Both the position numbers and the translations under genes were made by a program. Under the pieces are notes generated by a model. It had not been told where the DNA came from and did not search any database. It saw only the letters and a list, made by a program, of their open reading frames with translations. 64,000 nucleotides of DNA from Cordia subcordata. Its lineage: Eukaryota > Streptophyta > Magnoliopsida > Boraginales > Cordiaceae. The stretch lies in the NCBI GenBank assembly GCA_028554755.1, contig JAPTOF010000010.1, forward strand, positions 2,960,001 through 3,024,000, read 5' to 3'. Shown here in pieces: positions 15,110 to 28,062 of the stretch (its first letter is position 1; every line of letters starts with the position of its first letter).

Positions 15110-18100
15110 AACGGTCCGGTGCGAAAATTTGGTTGACCATAAAAATATATGGCAATCGTATTCACCGACATCTCACAAACTATTTCATTAACTCTAGGTA
15201 AAAGTATAATAAGTTTATTTCAAGATTATATTGTATGATACAACAAAGAAATTTAACATTCTGCGTTCAATTTACGTTAATAATATCGCTAAACTTTCAA
15301 ATTTTCATCTGACATACTTGTGACTGTTTACTACGCATTCTATCCATAAATTTTGTCATATATTTTTCGTTAGTACTATTTCTCATAGATTTCCATATCT
15401 ACACCATATAAACATTGAATTGAGCTTGTACTATGCATTATAGATAGAAGTGTAGTAATAGAAAAAATAAAAATAGCAAATAAAAATAGAAAATTTGACC
15501 CAAAATGTTGTATGTGGGATCAGAAAATCAAGTGCTGGCAAATCTTTTTTTCATCAATGAAGGCCTAATCTTCGTCATAATCTCTTGTCTCAACCCATTC
15601 AATTAGTCACATTTGATATCACTAACGGGCCTCGTTCTAGCCCATTATCAATGACAAAAACTTCTAGTTTGTATAGGCTCTGAATCTAAAGCAATTAATT
15701 CTATTACTCAGATCGCATATATACATTAGTGCAACACGTGATATGAGTAACTTTACGCAAGTAATAACTTGAATTAATCACTTTGTACCAATAAAATCGA
15801 GAGTAAAAACATTTATCCTTACGTCTATAATACTAATATTATAAACTTGGTGTTCCAAACATAATACGTGACAAATACTCTTTCGTGAGAATATGATCAA
15901 AATGTTTATACCTTAAACCTTTAGCTTACATTGCATAAATATTAAATCATGTCGCATTGAAGTGTATATCTTCAAATTCATCGCTGCCACTATCTAATGT
16001 TGAAAAAGTATTGCCGCGGCACGAAGCATGCTACAATCCCATCTTCAATATAATCATATGGGTCTTTTTTTATTTTTATTTTTGGTCAAATACGTGCATA
16101 CATAAAAATATAGATCGTTACCAAATTACCAAATGTCGTTCAAGCCGTAAGGTACGGAGCATTGAGAGATAATCACATATGAATTTAATTAACACGATAT
16201 TTAAAGTTTAACTTTGTACACGCATTTGTATTTCAAAAGAAAAAAAAAAAGCAGAAAAGTGTTTCTTTTAAATGGTTTTAAACAGAATCTAAAAAGATCT
16301 TCACTCCTCGTTTTTATTTTTAAATTTTTTTTGCAATAAATACTTTAAAAATAAATAAATTTGACCAAATCATTTATTATTTTCTCCTTACTTTCTTATA
16401 TTTATTCATAAACTATCCGTAAAACATCTAGAAAAATTAACGTACAAACATCTATCTTTCTCAAAGTCTTATATTATATTGTTTTAATAATCTATATATA
16501 TAATATGAGTCATAAATTAACTTATAATATTTTAATAATATATTTTTTTAGAAAAAAGTTAAACAATTATGTTTGAATTGAGTTTCAATTGACATTTTGT
16601 TTTTATATTTTTAATAGTTATTTTAACAATATAAGTTAGCTTTCACCACTACTTAATCAAACAATCATATGCTTATTTTTTTAATTAAAACTTTTATTTA
16701 AACAGATAATTATTTAAAATTAAAAAAACCGCTTAAAGTTAAAATTACTTTAAATAACTCTTCCATAAACCAATCCAAACACGCTTTTATTCATTTGTAA
16801 AATACTCGAATCACGTCACATATTACAGACCATTTAAAAAGATGGTACAAATACAAGGAAAATTAACGACCCAACCTAATTCATGTCCCATCTTTTATAA
16901 ATAACAAGAGGGTCCAGCAAAAATCTAAAATTAGTTTGCTTCTTGGTAAGAGAGTTAAAAGACTGAAGCAAATTCAATTATATGCCCCCATATTAATTGC
17001 AGGTTGGCCACTACATGGTACTTGGGGGTGTGTCTATGTGACACTTTTTTTTTTTTTTGAAGGGGTTTGGGTGACATATAGATCAGAGGTATGGCTGCTT
17101 ATTAAATGTATTTGACTATGCATGCCTTCACCTTAGCTGAGCTATCATTTTGTAGAGAGAGGCGAAAAGAGAGCCAAACGAGTCAATTGTTTCCTTTACC
17201 GGAAAAGAACAATATTTATTTAGAAAGAGATCGTTTTCTAACTTTATGTATTATTATTGTTAAAGAAACAAATTGTAATAAATTAGGAATGGATTGTTTG
17301 ATCTAGTAGTATTTATGATTGTTACTTGTATAATGAGTACAGTTTTTTCATGACGTTATAAGTCGATCGGTAAATTGATTGGAATATTCCGATTTTGTTA
17401 TTCTTTCTATTTTGGTGCATGTTATTATTGCAAGTATGGAGGTCCTAATGTTGGGTACTAATATGAGGTAAGATTGATGTCCTCCACGTTCATGCAATAG
17501 TGGGTGAAGTATACCTTCAATAACTTACCTTAAAATTGAGAATTAGGAACTCAAATAGTTAAAATTATTTTATCTAAGAGCGAAATCTTAAGTTTGAATC
17601 TCATGAAAAACGAAAAATTTAAAAGAAAAAATTACCCTAAAACCGAGAAAAGAGATCACTAACTAGTAAATTTTTTAATGTAAAATATTGTCTCAAAGAT
17701 TGCACTAAGTGAATTAAGAACAGAAATTAATCCATAAACAACATAAATTTTAATGTTTCTCCATGTTCTGATTTCTATTCTTCTCTTTGTTCCTCCTCTA
17801 AGAAATATATGTATTTGTTTATTCACAAAATATGTATTAAATGAATCTATTTATTGACATATATCCGTTTTTTTCGTTGTTTGTATTTGAAACGTCAATT
17901 ACATCAATTATTAAAGCGTCATAAAGTTAAGTTGCGTAATCTTAACCATATACATTTTTTTATTGGAATAATCTTAATAATTAATACCGACAAATTTGCT
18001 TTGAAGAATTAGAACGATTGGCGCTTTTGGGGGGAAAAAAGAAGAAAGGAGCAAGTTTACTTTAGCTAGCCGCATCAAGTTCAATGTATATATTTGTTCT

Positions 18101-19547
18101 TTTACCTATAGTTGGCATCTGACAAGCCACGAGAAGTGCAATAAAAGTAATTTATACCAACTTACATGTTTTAAAGAACATCAAACTACAAGTGTAATGA
18201 TTTAATGACGCCCTAAGGAGGCTAGCCGCCTTAAGGAACTAATAAGCCACCTTGAAATGGTGACAGAGAGCGATGATTATTATGTCATTTGATGTCGAAA
18301 AAGACGACACACCTAAAACAAAAAGTAAGAGGCACATTCTCAATCAATCTAATACATGATCTAAACTTTAGTAACTTAATCGCCAAAATTCATCTCGAAA
18401 AAACCCTGTCGTTCTTCATATGTGCAACAACACTGGTGCTTAAGACCTTACTGGTGATTTTCGGAGCATTATCATCGACGTCTGATATCTCTTAGTTAAA
18501 GAAAAAGTCAAAATAATAATTTTATTAATAGTAATAATTATACAATTAATTCCATATGTCAAGTTTGCTATTTTGAGATCTATAGTGAATCAAACGTGGT
18601 TACGTGGCTTATCAAATTATGAAGCAAGCCACATCGAGAATTCCCTCGCTATACAAACATTTGAAAATCCTTTGGCCATACACGGTTGGATCTTGTGATT
18701 TCAATACATTGATCATTATGTTTTTGAACAAATATTTTATATGTCAAAGCATGAGCAAAACTTGTCGTGTGCCACTACTAAATTAAAAAAATAAAATAAT
18801 AATCTATTCCAATAATTTATTATTAATCATCATTAAGTTAGGTAAAAATAGTACAAGTTTCATCAATAAAGAAAAGACCATCATACAATTTCTTTATTCT
18901 AGAATGCACAAAGTTTTATGTTCTCTTCAATTATTATTTAATATATATTCCTCAAATCAAATGGAAGATGAGCTATAGACTTGGCCATAAAGAAAAGAAG
19001 TGGTACATAGATAAGATCATAATGGCCTGTAAACTTGGTAATAAAATATGCAACAAACTTATACTAAAAATATAAAAGTGACCCAAGCAAAAAATATTTA
19101 TATAAAAGTGGTGTAAAAGTCACTGTATTACATTACACGCTTGTCCCACTTTGTGGACAAATTTGTATGTATACAAGGAAAAGGCCATATAATGTGTATT
19201 ATAATTAGATTAACATCTTAAAGTTAATTAAAGATTAGAGGTTTAATTTTCTTCAATTGGATTCCTCCTTTTTCCCTAAAGCTCTTAAACTAATTATTCT
19301 TTTTGTGGGTAAATGTAACTTAATACTTTCTCTTCTCCATTTCCTCTTCTTTTCAAATCCTCAAAGTTGATATAACACATTGGCCATGAAATTGTCTTGT
19401 ATCAATCTACTAGCTAGAATATTAAAACATAGCATTGGTATAAATTTTTCTCATTTTCTTACGACAATAAATTTATCTCAAATGAATTACATCAACCTTG
19501 AAATTTTTATAAAATTAACAAACATTGTAATTCATCAAATTTAAGCT
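15110..19547. other. Intergenic AT-rich DNA, no gene seen
   Basis: Over four kilobases without a supportable gene. Short open frames at 15957, 17106, 18289 and 18604 have no recognisable domains and the composition of random AT-rich DNA. The segment near 18200-18500 is slightly less AT-biased but gave no family. Confidence 0.5.
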
Positions 19548-19644
19548 GTGTTTGTTATATATTTATCTGAAATCTTAAATCTTAAATGCGAATAAAATTA
19601 TATGCATCTAGATTTAAGATTTTAGATAAGCATATAACAAACAC
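19548..19644. mobile_element. Short foldback MITE
   Basis: Nearly perfect inverted repeat of 97 bp. The left arm GTGTTTGTTATATATTTATC pairs with the right arm GATAAGCATATAACAAACAC, and the inner arms carry AAATCTTAAATC and GATTTAAGATTT. The transcript would fold into a hairpin. No clear target duplication was found. Confidence 0.55.
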
Positions 19645-19725
19645 TACATTAATTGTGTATCTTATTATATACTTCAAATCTATTGTGAGATATATTATAT
19701 TTATACGGAGAGAAAATAAATCAAA

Positions 19726-20545
19726 GGGTAAATTGCATAAAAGTCCCTTATAGGTTGTCATAAGTGTGTATTTACTCATTGTGATTTAAAAATTAACTAG
19801 TTATCTCGTTGTACTTTTCAAAAGTAAAGCACATTACCCCTTTTGTTACCTTTTTCATTATATTTAACTGGGCATGTGACACTTATGCCGGGCCTACAAT
19901 TGGGCTTCAGTTTTTTTTATTTTTAAACTTGATTTTGGTTTAAAAAAAAAAAGGTCCTTCTTCCTTTTTGTTTTCAAAAAATATTTGTAAGAGAAAAGGC
20001 TTGAATCCTTGACCTTAGTGTAAGATGTGCAAACTTTAACCAATTATACTACAAATATGTTTATATTTTATTTTGTCACTGAAAGTAAATATTTTTTGTC
20101 ATTAAAAAATAAAAAAAAAGTTAACCTCCAGTGTCATCAGGATCACACAACTACCGTCTTATTAATTAAATTAATTATTAATTAATGTTAATTTTTAATC
20201 ATTTGATTAATTAATTAATCAATTATTAAATTATTAATAATCGATTATTTAATTACTAATTACTTCACATTTTCAATTAAATTAAAAGGGTAAATAGCGT
20301 CGTATCCCTCTATTGTTTGTCACAAGTGCGTCGTACCCTTTTGTGGTTGTCATAAGTGCACCATTAGCCCCTAAATCTAAACGGCAAATTAGTTTTTTCA
20401 AATTTTCTTTAGTCAAAACTAAAGGAATTAAAATGGTTTTGTGTGCTTTATTTTGATAAGAACAAGGGGTAGCTAGTTAATTTTTAATTTGCAGAAGCTA
20501 AATGCACACATATACAAAATATAAATGATTTCGTGCAATTTATCC
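19726..20545. mobile_element. Non-autonomous DNA transposon, Mutator-like MITE, copy 2
   Basis: An 820 bp relative of the element at 2656-3499, with ends GGGTAAATTGCA and TGCAATTTATCC. The 9 bp flanks taaatcaaa and taaattaaa match at 8 of 9. It shares with copy 1 a tRNA-like stretch (TTGAATCCTTGACC near 20003) and a central block of TTAATTAA palindromes. No coding capacity was seen. Confidence 0.7.
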
Positions 20546-20813
20546 TAAATTAAAAATTAAAACCTTTAATTATAATAAATTTTTACCTGATTACTTTTTT
20601 AAACATCATGTTGGAGTACATCTATAGATTTGTGTACATCAACTTTATTTGGCATCAAATCAAACACTTGAAGTTGCACCTTTTAAAAATAAGGATAGAA
20701 TATAAAATTACAAATAACATTTTATTATCAAGCGCAACATCATTCAAGCACATTTATAAGTGTACTATAATAATATTTCTTAAATAAGAGCAAAAGATGA
20801 ATGCTGTGTTTGT

Positions 20814-21904
20814 TTCAAACTTATCATAAGCCACTTATCTTATTTGTCATTTTATTTAACAAGTAGTGTTTGTTTTAAACTATTTATAAGATACTTATTA
20901 TAAGTTGCCTTATCTCACTTCACAAAAAATAAGACTAGAATCAATGGCTTATTGCTTATTAGCTGAAATGGGACACGCTAGGGATTTGCTAAAAGTTTAA
21001 TGAAACTTTTTAATGCCTGTTATACCCTTGTTTTAACAACTCATAACAAGTCTCTTTTTTTCTCTCTCTCACTCCAGCAATACGTTCTTCCTTTCATTTT
21101 TCTTATGTCTTCTTAACCTTCCTTCTCCCTCCCTCTTTCTGTATATGCATAGATAGAAAGTTCTCATCAATCAGGACAAGAAGCTAAAGCGAGACGTGTT
21201 ATTTTTTTTGGGCACAGCTTTGAACATTCAATTTTGAGAAGTTATGGATTTTGAAAAGGAATTGATGCTGAAAACGAAAAAGGAAAGAAAGTGATCCTGT
21301 ATCGATGTGAGTTGTTTGCTAATGTGTTAAGTCGGAATAGAATGATTAATGTGATAGAAATGTGAGTTTATTTGAGAATGCAAAGAAGACATTCGATGAA
21401 ATGCCTGAGAAAGAAATGAAAACATGAAGCTATTGTAGTAATCTGAATTATATTTATTTTTTATATTTCTTTTTATCATTATAAATTTTAATTTTATAGT
21501 TTACTATACAAAAATAATAATAATATTTATCATTATAAATTTTTATCATTATACATTTTTATTTTATTCTTTATACTTCTTTTTATTAGTATAAATTTTA
21601 TTTTATAGTTAATTATACAAAAAAATAGTATATGTAATGACCATAACAGTAATATTTTTGGACAAAATTAAATTATTTTGGCTATTTTAGCTTATATTAA
21701 TAAAAGTTATAGCAAATAGTTTTATCATCTTTTTTGAAAACGGTATTTCAGTCAAATTAATTTATTTTAGCATTTCAGCATCTATTCATAATATTTGCAA
21801 ACTAAATAGTCTTATTAAATCAGACACTTATTTCTTATCAGACACTTATGAGATAAGATGCTTATCAGATTTCAGATTTAAGATAAATCTATTCCAAACT
21901 GACT
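20814..21904. mobile_element. Possible hAT-like element carrying a gene fragment
   Basis: The left border GTGTTTGTTTCAAACTTATC and the right border, whose complement reads AGTTTGGAATAGATTTATC, are loosely inverted. Both subterminal regions are dense in CTTATnnGATAAG-like motifs. The interior, 21160-21440, is less AT-rich and holds a PPR-like fragment. No exact target duplication was found, so the borders are tentative. Confidence 0.35.
21320..21427 (+). pseudogene. PPR-protein fragment, broken
   Basis: The frame at 21374-21427 reads ENAKKTFDEMPEKEMKT and then a stop. This is the pentatricopeptide-repeat signature ENAxKxFDEMPEKxxxxW with the Trp codon replaced by TGA. A preceding frame, NVIEM then stop, resembles the end of the previous repeat (NALIxMY), which implies a frameshift. 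PPR proteins are organelle RNA-binding proteins; this scrap cannot encode one. It was probably captured by the surrounding element. Confidence 0.4.
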
Positions 21905-23546
21905 ATTCAGTCCACCACCATCCATATATCTTGCTTGCCAGCCATGTAGGCAAGTGAATACATGCACAAGGGAGCATCTTCTCTTCTCTAGATTGCTTCT
22001 CGCCAGATATATAAAATTTAATAAGGCCATATTTTATTCATTAATTTATAATTTTTTCTTGTTTATTAGCTAAGGGTAGAGATAAGCAAAGACTGCCTTT
22101 TAATAGACCAAGATAGCATATTCTCATTATTCAAACATTAAGTGTATCTCCATCGAGGAAAATGCATTAAACTAAGCAAATCAAGAAACCAAAACGGAAC
22201 ATTGTTGCACCTACGATATTATTTTAGTTTCGGTTTCTTTTGTTTTACGTTATCGAGGTTTGTAGTAACGATACTAGTAACTATTAAATGTAATAAATTT
22301 GGCTTAAGTTAAGATTATGGACACGCTGTGATTTGAGTGAATTATTTTTACTAACTACATTAATAATATCCGTGTAAGTAAATCAATAATGTTGTGAAAA
22401 AATTGGTTCTAATCATCATAAGGGGTTACTATTATGATCTAAATTTAGGTTAAAGAAAAAAAAGGTTATCAACAAGTAATGGATGCACGGTCCCCAGGGC
22501 ATCCACGTTGGCAAGAACGTGGTTGTACACGTGGCAAGTTTTTGGGGGTAATTTTATCATAATAATAATAGCTCACAAGCGACAAAAGCAAAAGCAAAGG
22601 GGATCATTTTTCAAACCATTTCCGTGGGTCCCACCTTTTTCAGGGACCCAATTGTCTGACGTGGTCACGCAGCCTCACAAATACAAATTTCCGAATATGA
22701 GCTTTGCTAAGTTCACAAGACTGTGAAGCAGAAATCCTTTTCCTTTTTCCTTCTCTTTCTCTCTCTTTTAAATGATGATTATGCGCTATCTAAGTATATA
22801 GTCGGGCTCTACTAGATATACTAATAACTGAGTTTCATTTATAGAATTTTTTTTGTAAAAAAAAAAAATTACATATGATCACATAAAATTCACCACAAAT
22901 TATAAATTTTCTAAGGAGAAAACACATTTTAATATTTGTTTTAAATTAGTTAAAATTGAAAAGTATTTTAATCAAAGCATAAGTTTAAAATTAAAATTTT
23001 AATTATAATAAATCGGAATCCGACCAGTCCATTTAACTGTTAGAAAGCCTTTAAAACGAGTTCTCCATTCAACCTAACAAGGCGAAGAAGTCCACAGTCA
23101 ACGTGTCAAGGAACATGAAAGCCATCAAAAATCCACGTGGTGCAACCAGAGTGCGTGCCGGGGGGTGTATGAAGCAGGCAGTGACGTTATCATTTCTTAG
23201 TGAGCAAGATATTTTACTGGAGATAAGAGAGTGGTGGATAGCCTATTAACAAAGATCCCGTGCGGTTTCTCTTAAGAGATAAAACAATAACAAAATAAAA
23301 GTTAAAAAGTTATTGGAAGAAATATTTAATATCTTTCGTCTACGTGTCTCAATCTTTTGATTGACACGTAAGGAAAGTGATTGTGCCACGTCGGACATAC
23401 AATATGAAACCGAAATAAATGCTCTGAGATTTAATCAGCGTCTGACACAAATTGAATTTACTTTTTTTTTTCTTTGCACAAAAACAAACAATTTATTTAT
23501 TTATTTTTGCTTGTCTGGTGGGACAAACAACTAATTTTGCTTACTT
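21905..23546. other. Intergenic DNA with clustered ACGT-core motifs
   Basis: No gene was recognised. About ten ACGT cores of G-box/ABRE type occur between 22500 and 23400, for example ACACGTGGC near 22528, TGACGTGG near 22659, CCACGTGG near 23133 and GCCACGTCGG near 23387. There is an imperfect palindrome TACGTGTCTCAATC / GATTGACACGTA at about 23341-23370. The stretch could be the remains of a stress-responsive promoter. Confidence 0.4.
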
Positions 23547-23714
23547 TAGGGGTGAAAATTGGACCGGATTTTCGGATAATCGGTTTTTTCGAATTTGAAT
23601 TTTTTGGGTTCGGATGGAAAAAATACCCAATCGGATGTCGGGTTTTTCGGATTCGGATGTTCGGATATCCGACATTTCTATGAAGCTAAAAAATACAAAA
23701 TTGTTTACTATATA

Positions 23715-23752
<38 letters not shown>

Positions 23753-24438
23753 CGGTAAGTTAGCAAATACATTCATTGATAGTCAAACTAATTACATCCA
23801 TGTACACAAATAGCACGATGCTCAAAACTAAACATCGGCTCCAATAAAAGAAAAAAGATTGTTCAAAATGACGATAGACAAATCAACTCTTTTTTAAATA
23901 TAAAGATATTTTCATCGTAATTACGAACCAAACAAAAAGAAAAAATTAATAAATATTAACTATACAAATATATTTCCACATTTATCTAACTTAAACATAA
24001 CAAATATTTATACTAAATTAATGTTACATTTTGTTAATTCTAATTATATTACTTAATTCAGTTGTCTAATTTATTTACAAATAGCTTAATTATGTTATTT
24101 AACTTCTCATTACTTTTGTAGAATTTTTTTTTCTCTTTTTTTAATTGTACATTTTAATATTAATGCATTATATAAAATGTGTGTTTATATATGTGTTATA
24201 TTAGAATATTATGATAAATAATTTACTATGGAATGGTGTGTGTATTTTTTTCGGGTTTTTCGGATCGGGTTCGGGTAGAAAAAAAAAAAAAACTACCCGA
24301 TCTACTACCCGGTATCCGATATTTTTTCGAATATCGGATTCGGATATTATCTAAATCCGAAAATTTTGCATTTTTTCCACTCGAACGGGTTCGGGTTCGG
24401 ATTTGGATTCGGGTACCCGATCTGAATTTCCACCCCTA
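23547..24438. mobile_element. Non-autonomous hAT-like element
   Basis: An 892 bp element with ends TAGGGGTGAAAATT and AATTTCCACCCCTA, the standard plant hAT inverted terminus. Both subterminal regions are packed with TTCGGAT, TTCGGGT and their complements (23573-23675 and 24250-24425). The middle is AT-rich with a (TA)n tract at about 23709-23749. Flanks cttacttt and ctgacctt agree at 6 of 8 with a one-base offset, so the target duplication is only suggestive. No transposase is present. Confidence 0.7.
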
Positions 24439-25009
24439 CTGACCTTTTTTTTTTCTTTTATAAGAGAAATAGGCCGAATATTCTTTGTCTATTACGCAGG
24501 TGGACCCCATGGCGTAGAACGAGTTATTAGCGAATTCAGAATATTTTGTTAATAAAATTACTAGATTTAAGTTTAAAATGAGGAAGAACCGATTAAGATA
24601 CTTTAGGATCTATTTTAGCTGATTTTGACTAATTCAGTTGTGAGATAAAAAATAAATTACTTTATCCTATCCGTACATTATTGATTCTTGCCATTATTTA
24701 CTCATAAATACATATTTACGTGTGTGTACATGTATGAGTGTGTTCTTGTGATGAAAAAGGGAGTTAGGAGAATGTATTTTATTTCATTTCTATTAATGAT
24801 AGATTGAGTGGATAAAGAAAAGAAATTGTAATTGTATATTAATTTGGGATAATAAAAGAGGGTCGTATATTAAGGAATACTATTGTTATATATCATATTT
24901 TAAAATGATATTTTTGCTTTCAAATCATTCTTTAACCACGTTGGTGAACTTAGAATTATTGGATTTGCAAATTCTTCTCTTTAAACTAGGATTTCAATGA
25001 AATTTAGAA

Positions 25010-25122
25010 GGTGTTTGGCTTTGTTTATTTTAGGTGCTTATTAGTGCTTAGGAAAAAGTATTCAGACGCATACTTTTATTGTTTGGATGCTTATAAGTAC
25101 CAAACAAACAAAGCCAAACACC
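25010..25122. mobile_element. Short foldback MITE
   Basis: A 113 bp palindromic element with left arm GGTGTTTGGCTTTGTTT and right arm AAACAAAGCCAAACACC, a perfect 17 bp match. Inner arms containing GTGCTTATTAG and GCTTATAAGTAC continue the pairing. No clear target duplication was seen. Confidence 0.6.
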
Positions 25123-26660
25123 CTCTTAATAAAATTGATTTTCAAATTTCTTAAAAACACTTACAAGCAAAAAGGAATTGCATTTGGTAAGTGAATTATG
25201 CAAAATTTTATAAATTCTATTGGCTCCAAATAGTCAGTAAAATTCTGTTCTTTTCAATGTTGATATTTTTTACCCTAATACATAATTAGGTTGAAGTATA
25301 TTTCTTCTGAATAAAATCATACATCACATTGAGTTCGAACCTAAGTATAATAATGTCAATTCAAAGAATGTGTTCTATTGTAAAAAAAGAAAAAAAATTA
25401 TAATGCTTAAGCGAATTCTTTAATAAGATAAATATAAAAATCCTAACCTTTGATAAAGCATCATGTACTTTTAATATACAAGTTACAATCTTGAAAGAAA
25501 TATTCTCATCCTCAAATCCATGGATAAAAATGTAAAGTTAAAGCTTAGAAGATCATCTGAACACCTGAAATTACTTACCCAATTGGTTTAACTTTTACCT
25601 AATTTAGGAAACTAAATTTATCTCCATATTTTCCTTTTTCTCTTTTTAACACATTCTTTTTCCATTCAAAAGTTTCTTTCTTTTTTTTTTTTTTTTTGCA
25701 GTAAAAAATTTGACCGCATGAAACGGTGGTCTAATAGAAGAATGTAGCGGCAAGAAGTGGGGCCCATTACACGTCATCACCATAGCTGCCTCATCTATGG
25801 AACGTGACAATTAAGCCCCAAAGCCAAAGGCGAACAGCAGCAGGAAACGCAAAATAATTGCTAAGATCGGCCTCCGGTGGGCCCCACTGCTTCTGTCGCA
25901 GCTGCCGTGACCGTCACTGTCACTTTAACCTTTCCCCCCCGCACCTCGCACCACCACCACCACCACCACCACCACCACCTCCACAAAGCGCATTTTCTCC
26001 GCTCATCTCCGCCGTTCAATTATTCCAATCCAACGGCTCCACGCTACCACATAAACCTTGTCCGGTTTTTTGTGCCAGCTAGGATATCTTGTTCTTTCAT
26101 GGGAATCTCTTTCCACCATGTCAGCATTATATCTGACGGCAAATATAAATTTCCTTTTCCACGACAGGAAGATCTCAGCCGTTGATTTTCTGTCCATTGG
26201 TGGACCCCACCACATTGACAGTTTAAAAATAACGTAATTGTCGTATTAAATAATAAATCAATAAATCTATTTTTTAAAGCTATTTTGTTGAAATTCGGAA
26301 AAATAATTGAATTTGACTGGCTGGAAACGATATTTTTCTGCGGTCACCTGGATTCCATGTGAACGTCATCTTTTTTCTTTCTTTTCTTTTTTTTTTTTTT
26401 AGTTTTCTTTGCTTTTACCAGAGTCTTGATAGCAGCAACCGGCTATAGCCGGTTAAGGAAGCCCCAATCCCCACCTCTTTAAAGAAACCAAAAGGGATTT
26501 GTTTGTTTGTCTGTTCAATCCAGAAAAGCAACCCCACCTCACCCAGCTGTGCTAATCTACCATTTGTTTGTCAGAAATTAAAAACATTGACTTTTATGCC
26601 ATTCAAGCTCCTACTATTTCATTTTTTTGCACTCCAGCCCTCACATTGTTTCATTTGTCA
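25123..26660. other. Intergenic DNA upstream of TIC, with simple repeats
   Basis: No supportable gene was found. Notable are a poly-T tract near 25679-25697, a (CAC)n tract at about 25949-25980 and a GC-richer block 25730-26215 holding GGGCCCCAC-type motifs. Open frames here encode His, Pro or Ser runs from the repeat and look spurious. Confidence 0.4.
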
Positions 26661-26662
26661 TT

Positions 26663-26860
26663 AGGGTCTATTTGAATTAGTTTTTTTTTTGAAGAAAAAT
26701 ATTTTTTCTTAAAAAATTATATTAAATTTGAAATAACTATTTGTTTGGTTTCTAAAAAAGTCAAAACTTTAAAAAAAGTTCAAATATAATTTCTTTTAAA
26801 AGATAAAAATTTTAATTTCTAAAAAAAAAAGAAGCTATTTTTCAAAAGTTACTTAAAAGA
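26663..26860 (+). mobile_element. MITE related to the copy at 41804-42027, truncated
   Basis: The start GGGTCTATTTGAATTAG, followed by a run of T and AAAATTATATTAAATTTG, matches the reverse complement of 41804-42027 for well over 100 bases. The far terminus is not recognisable, so this copy is probably truncated. Confidence 0.45.
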
Positions 26861-27723
26861 GAAGAGAATGGTCAAGTTTGAGTTCAAGAGTATTGTCGTT
26901 TCACCTCGTTATGTTTAGTTGTCATGTGGTATTCACATTATGATGGTAAGTTGTTAATTGGAATTTGATTAATCTTTTCTTGTAGTTAAGCTAGAGAATT
27001 GTCTCAATTAGGTGAACAATTAAAATTGTAAGTAAATAATTATTCGGCTTCATCAATAAAATAAGTAGAAAGCAAATCATCTTTAAAAATGTGGACCCTT
27101 TTTAGTTAAACAATGGGATGAGACAAACTATATTAAGACTTAAAAATATACGATCTTATTTTGTAATTAAGCGTCAAATTTGGTTAGAAGTGCTTATTTG
27201 GGATGGTATTGTATCTCAAGAAAGATCTCCTACTATCACATTTTAATGCTTTAAAAAGTTGTTAAGCTTCAAAACTTGACAATAAAGCCTAATTGAGACA
27301 CAAATATTAAACTTTGGCAATTCATTTAAGAAAACTAATGGTACTAAGGACTTGGTTGCAAAACCATGAAACTTCAGGTCCTTCAATGACAAAAAACAAC
27401 AACATAAAAGATTATATTTATAACGTAACCTTACGGTGGAAGCAAGAAACTGACACGTATCAGTCAGTGTAAGGAAGGGCGTTTACTAGTGTGCCATCTA
27501 CGGGCTGATTCACAAGTCATGTTGGCAAAAGGGTGGAAAAATAACAGCCGTCGGATTGACCTCCAAAACGAAGGGTCAAGATTCACGTATGTGTCAAAAG
27601 CAAATGGATCTTAGCCTTCCACGAGTGGTTTGAAGAGTTTGTAAAATAAACAACATAAAAGATGATGAGATAGTGAAGAAAGAAAAGATAGAAAGAGCGA
27701 CCACCAACAAAAGAGGGGTGTAG

Positions 27724-27755
27724 AGAGAGAGAAAGTGCGAGAGAGAAATAAGGGG

Positions 27756-27808
<53 letters not shown>
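27724..27808 (+). repeat. (GA)n tract in the probable TIC leader
   Basis: A GA-rich stretch with a pure (AG)n core of about 34 bases at 27771-27804, some 260 bp upstream of the TIC ATG. GA repeats near plant transcription starts bind GAGA-binding BBR/BPC proteins. Whether this lies in the promoter or the 5' UTR cannot be told from sequence alone. Confidence 0.6.
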
Positions 27809-27809
<1 letters not shown>

Positions 27810-28062
27810 AGAGATCTGAAAAGCATCCATTTTGTGAAAGATCTCGGGGAAATTTCATCTGGGTTTATCTCATTTTTCTCCATTTCATTCCTGATTCCTC
27901 ACAAAGCTTAAATCTTTTTTTTTTTGTTCTGGGTGGTCGCCGGAGAGTTTGTTGAATCTGGATTTTCCGGCGAGGCTTGACATCGTTGGCCGGCGAGCTA
28001 TGCGAATCAAATTGGATTTGGAAATCTGGGTCTGAAAAATCTCTGTACAGAGAGTGAAGAAG

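Noticed and set aside
23474..24442. Phe/Gly-rich open frames in the hAT-like element
   Set aside because: Produced by TTCGG-type subterminal repeats; no transposase similarity.
27583..27883. Poly Ser-Leu open frames
   Set aside because: Translation of the (GA)n tract in the TIC leader.
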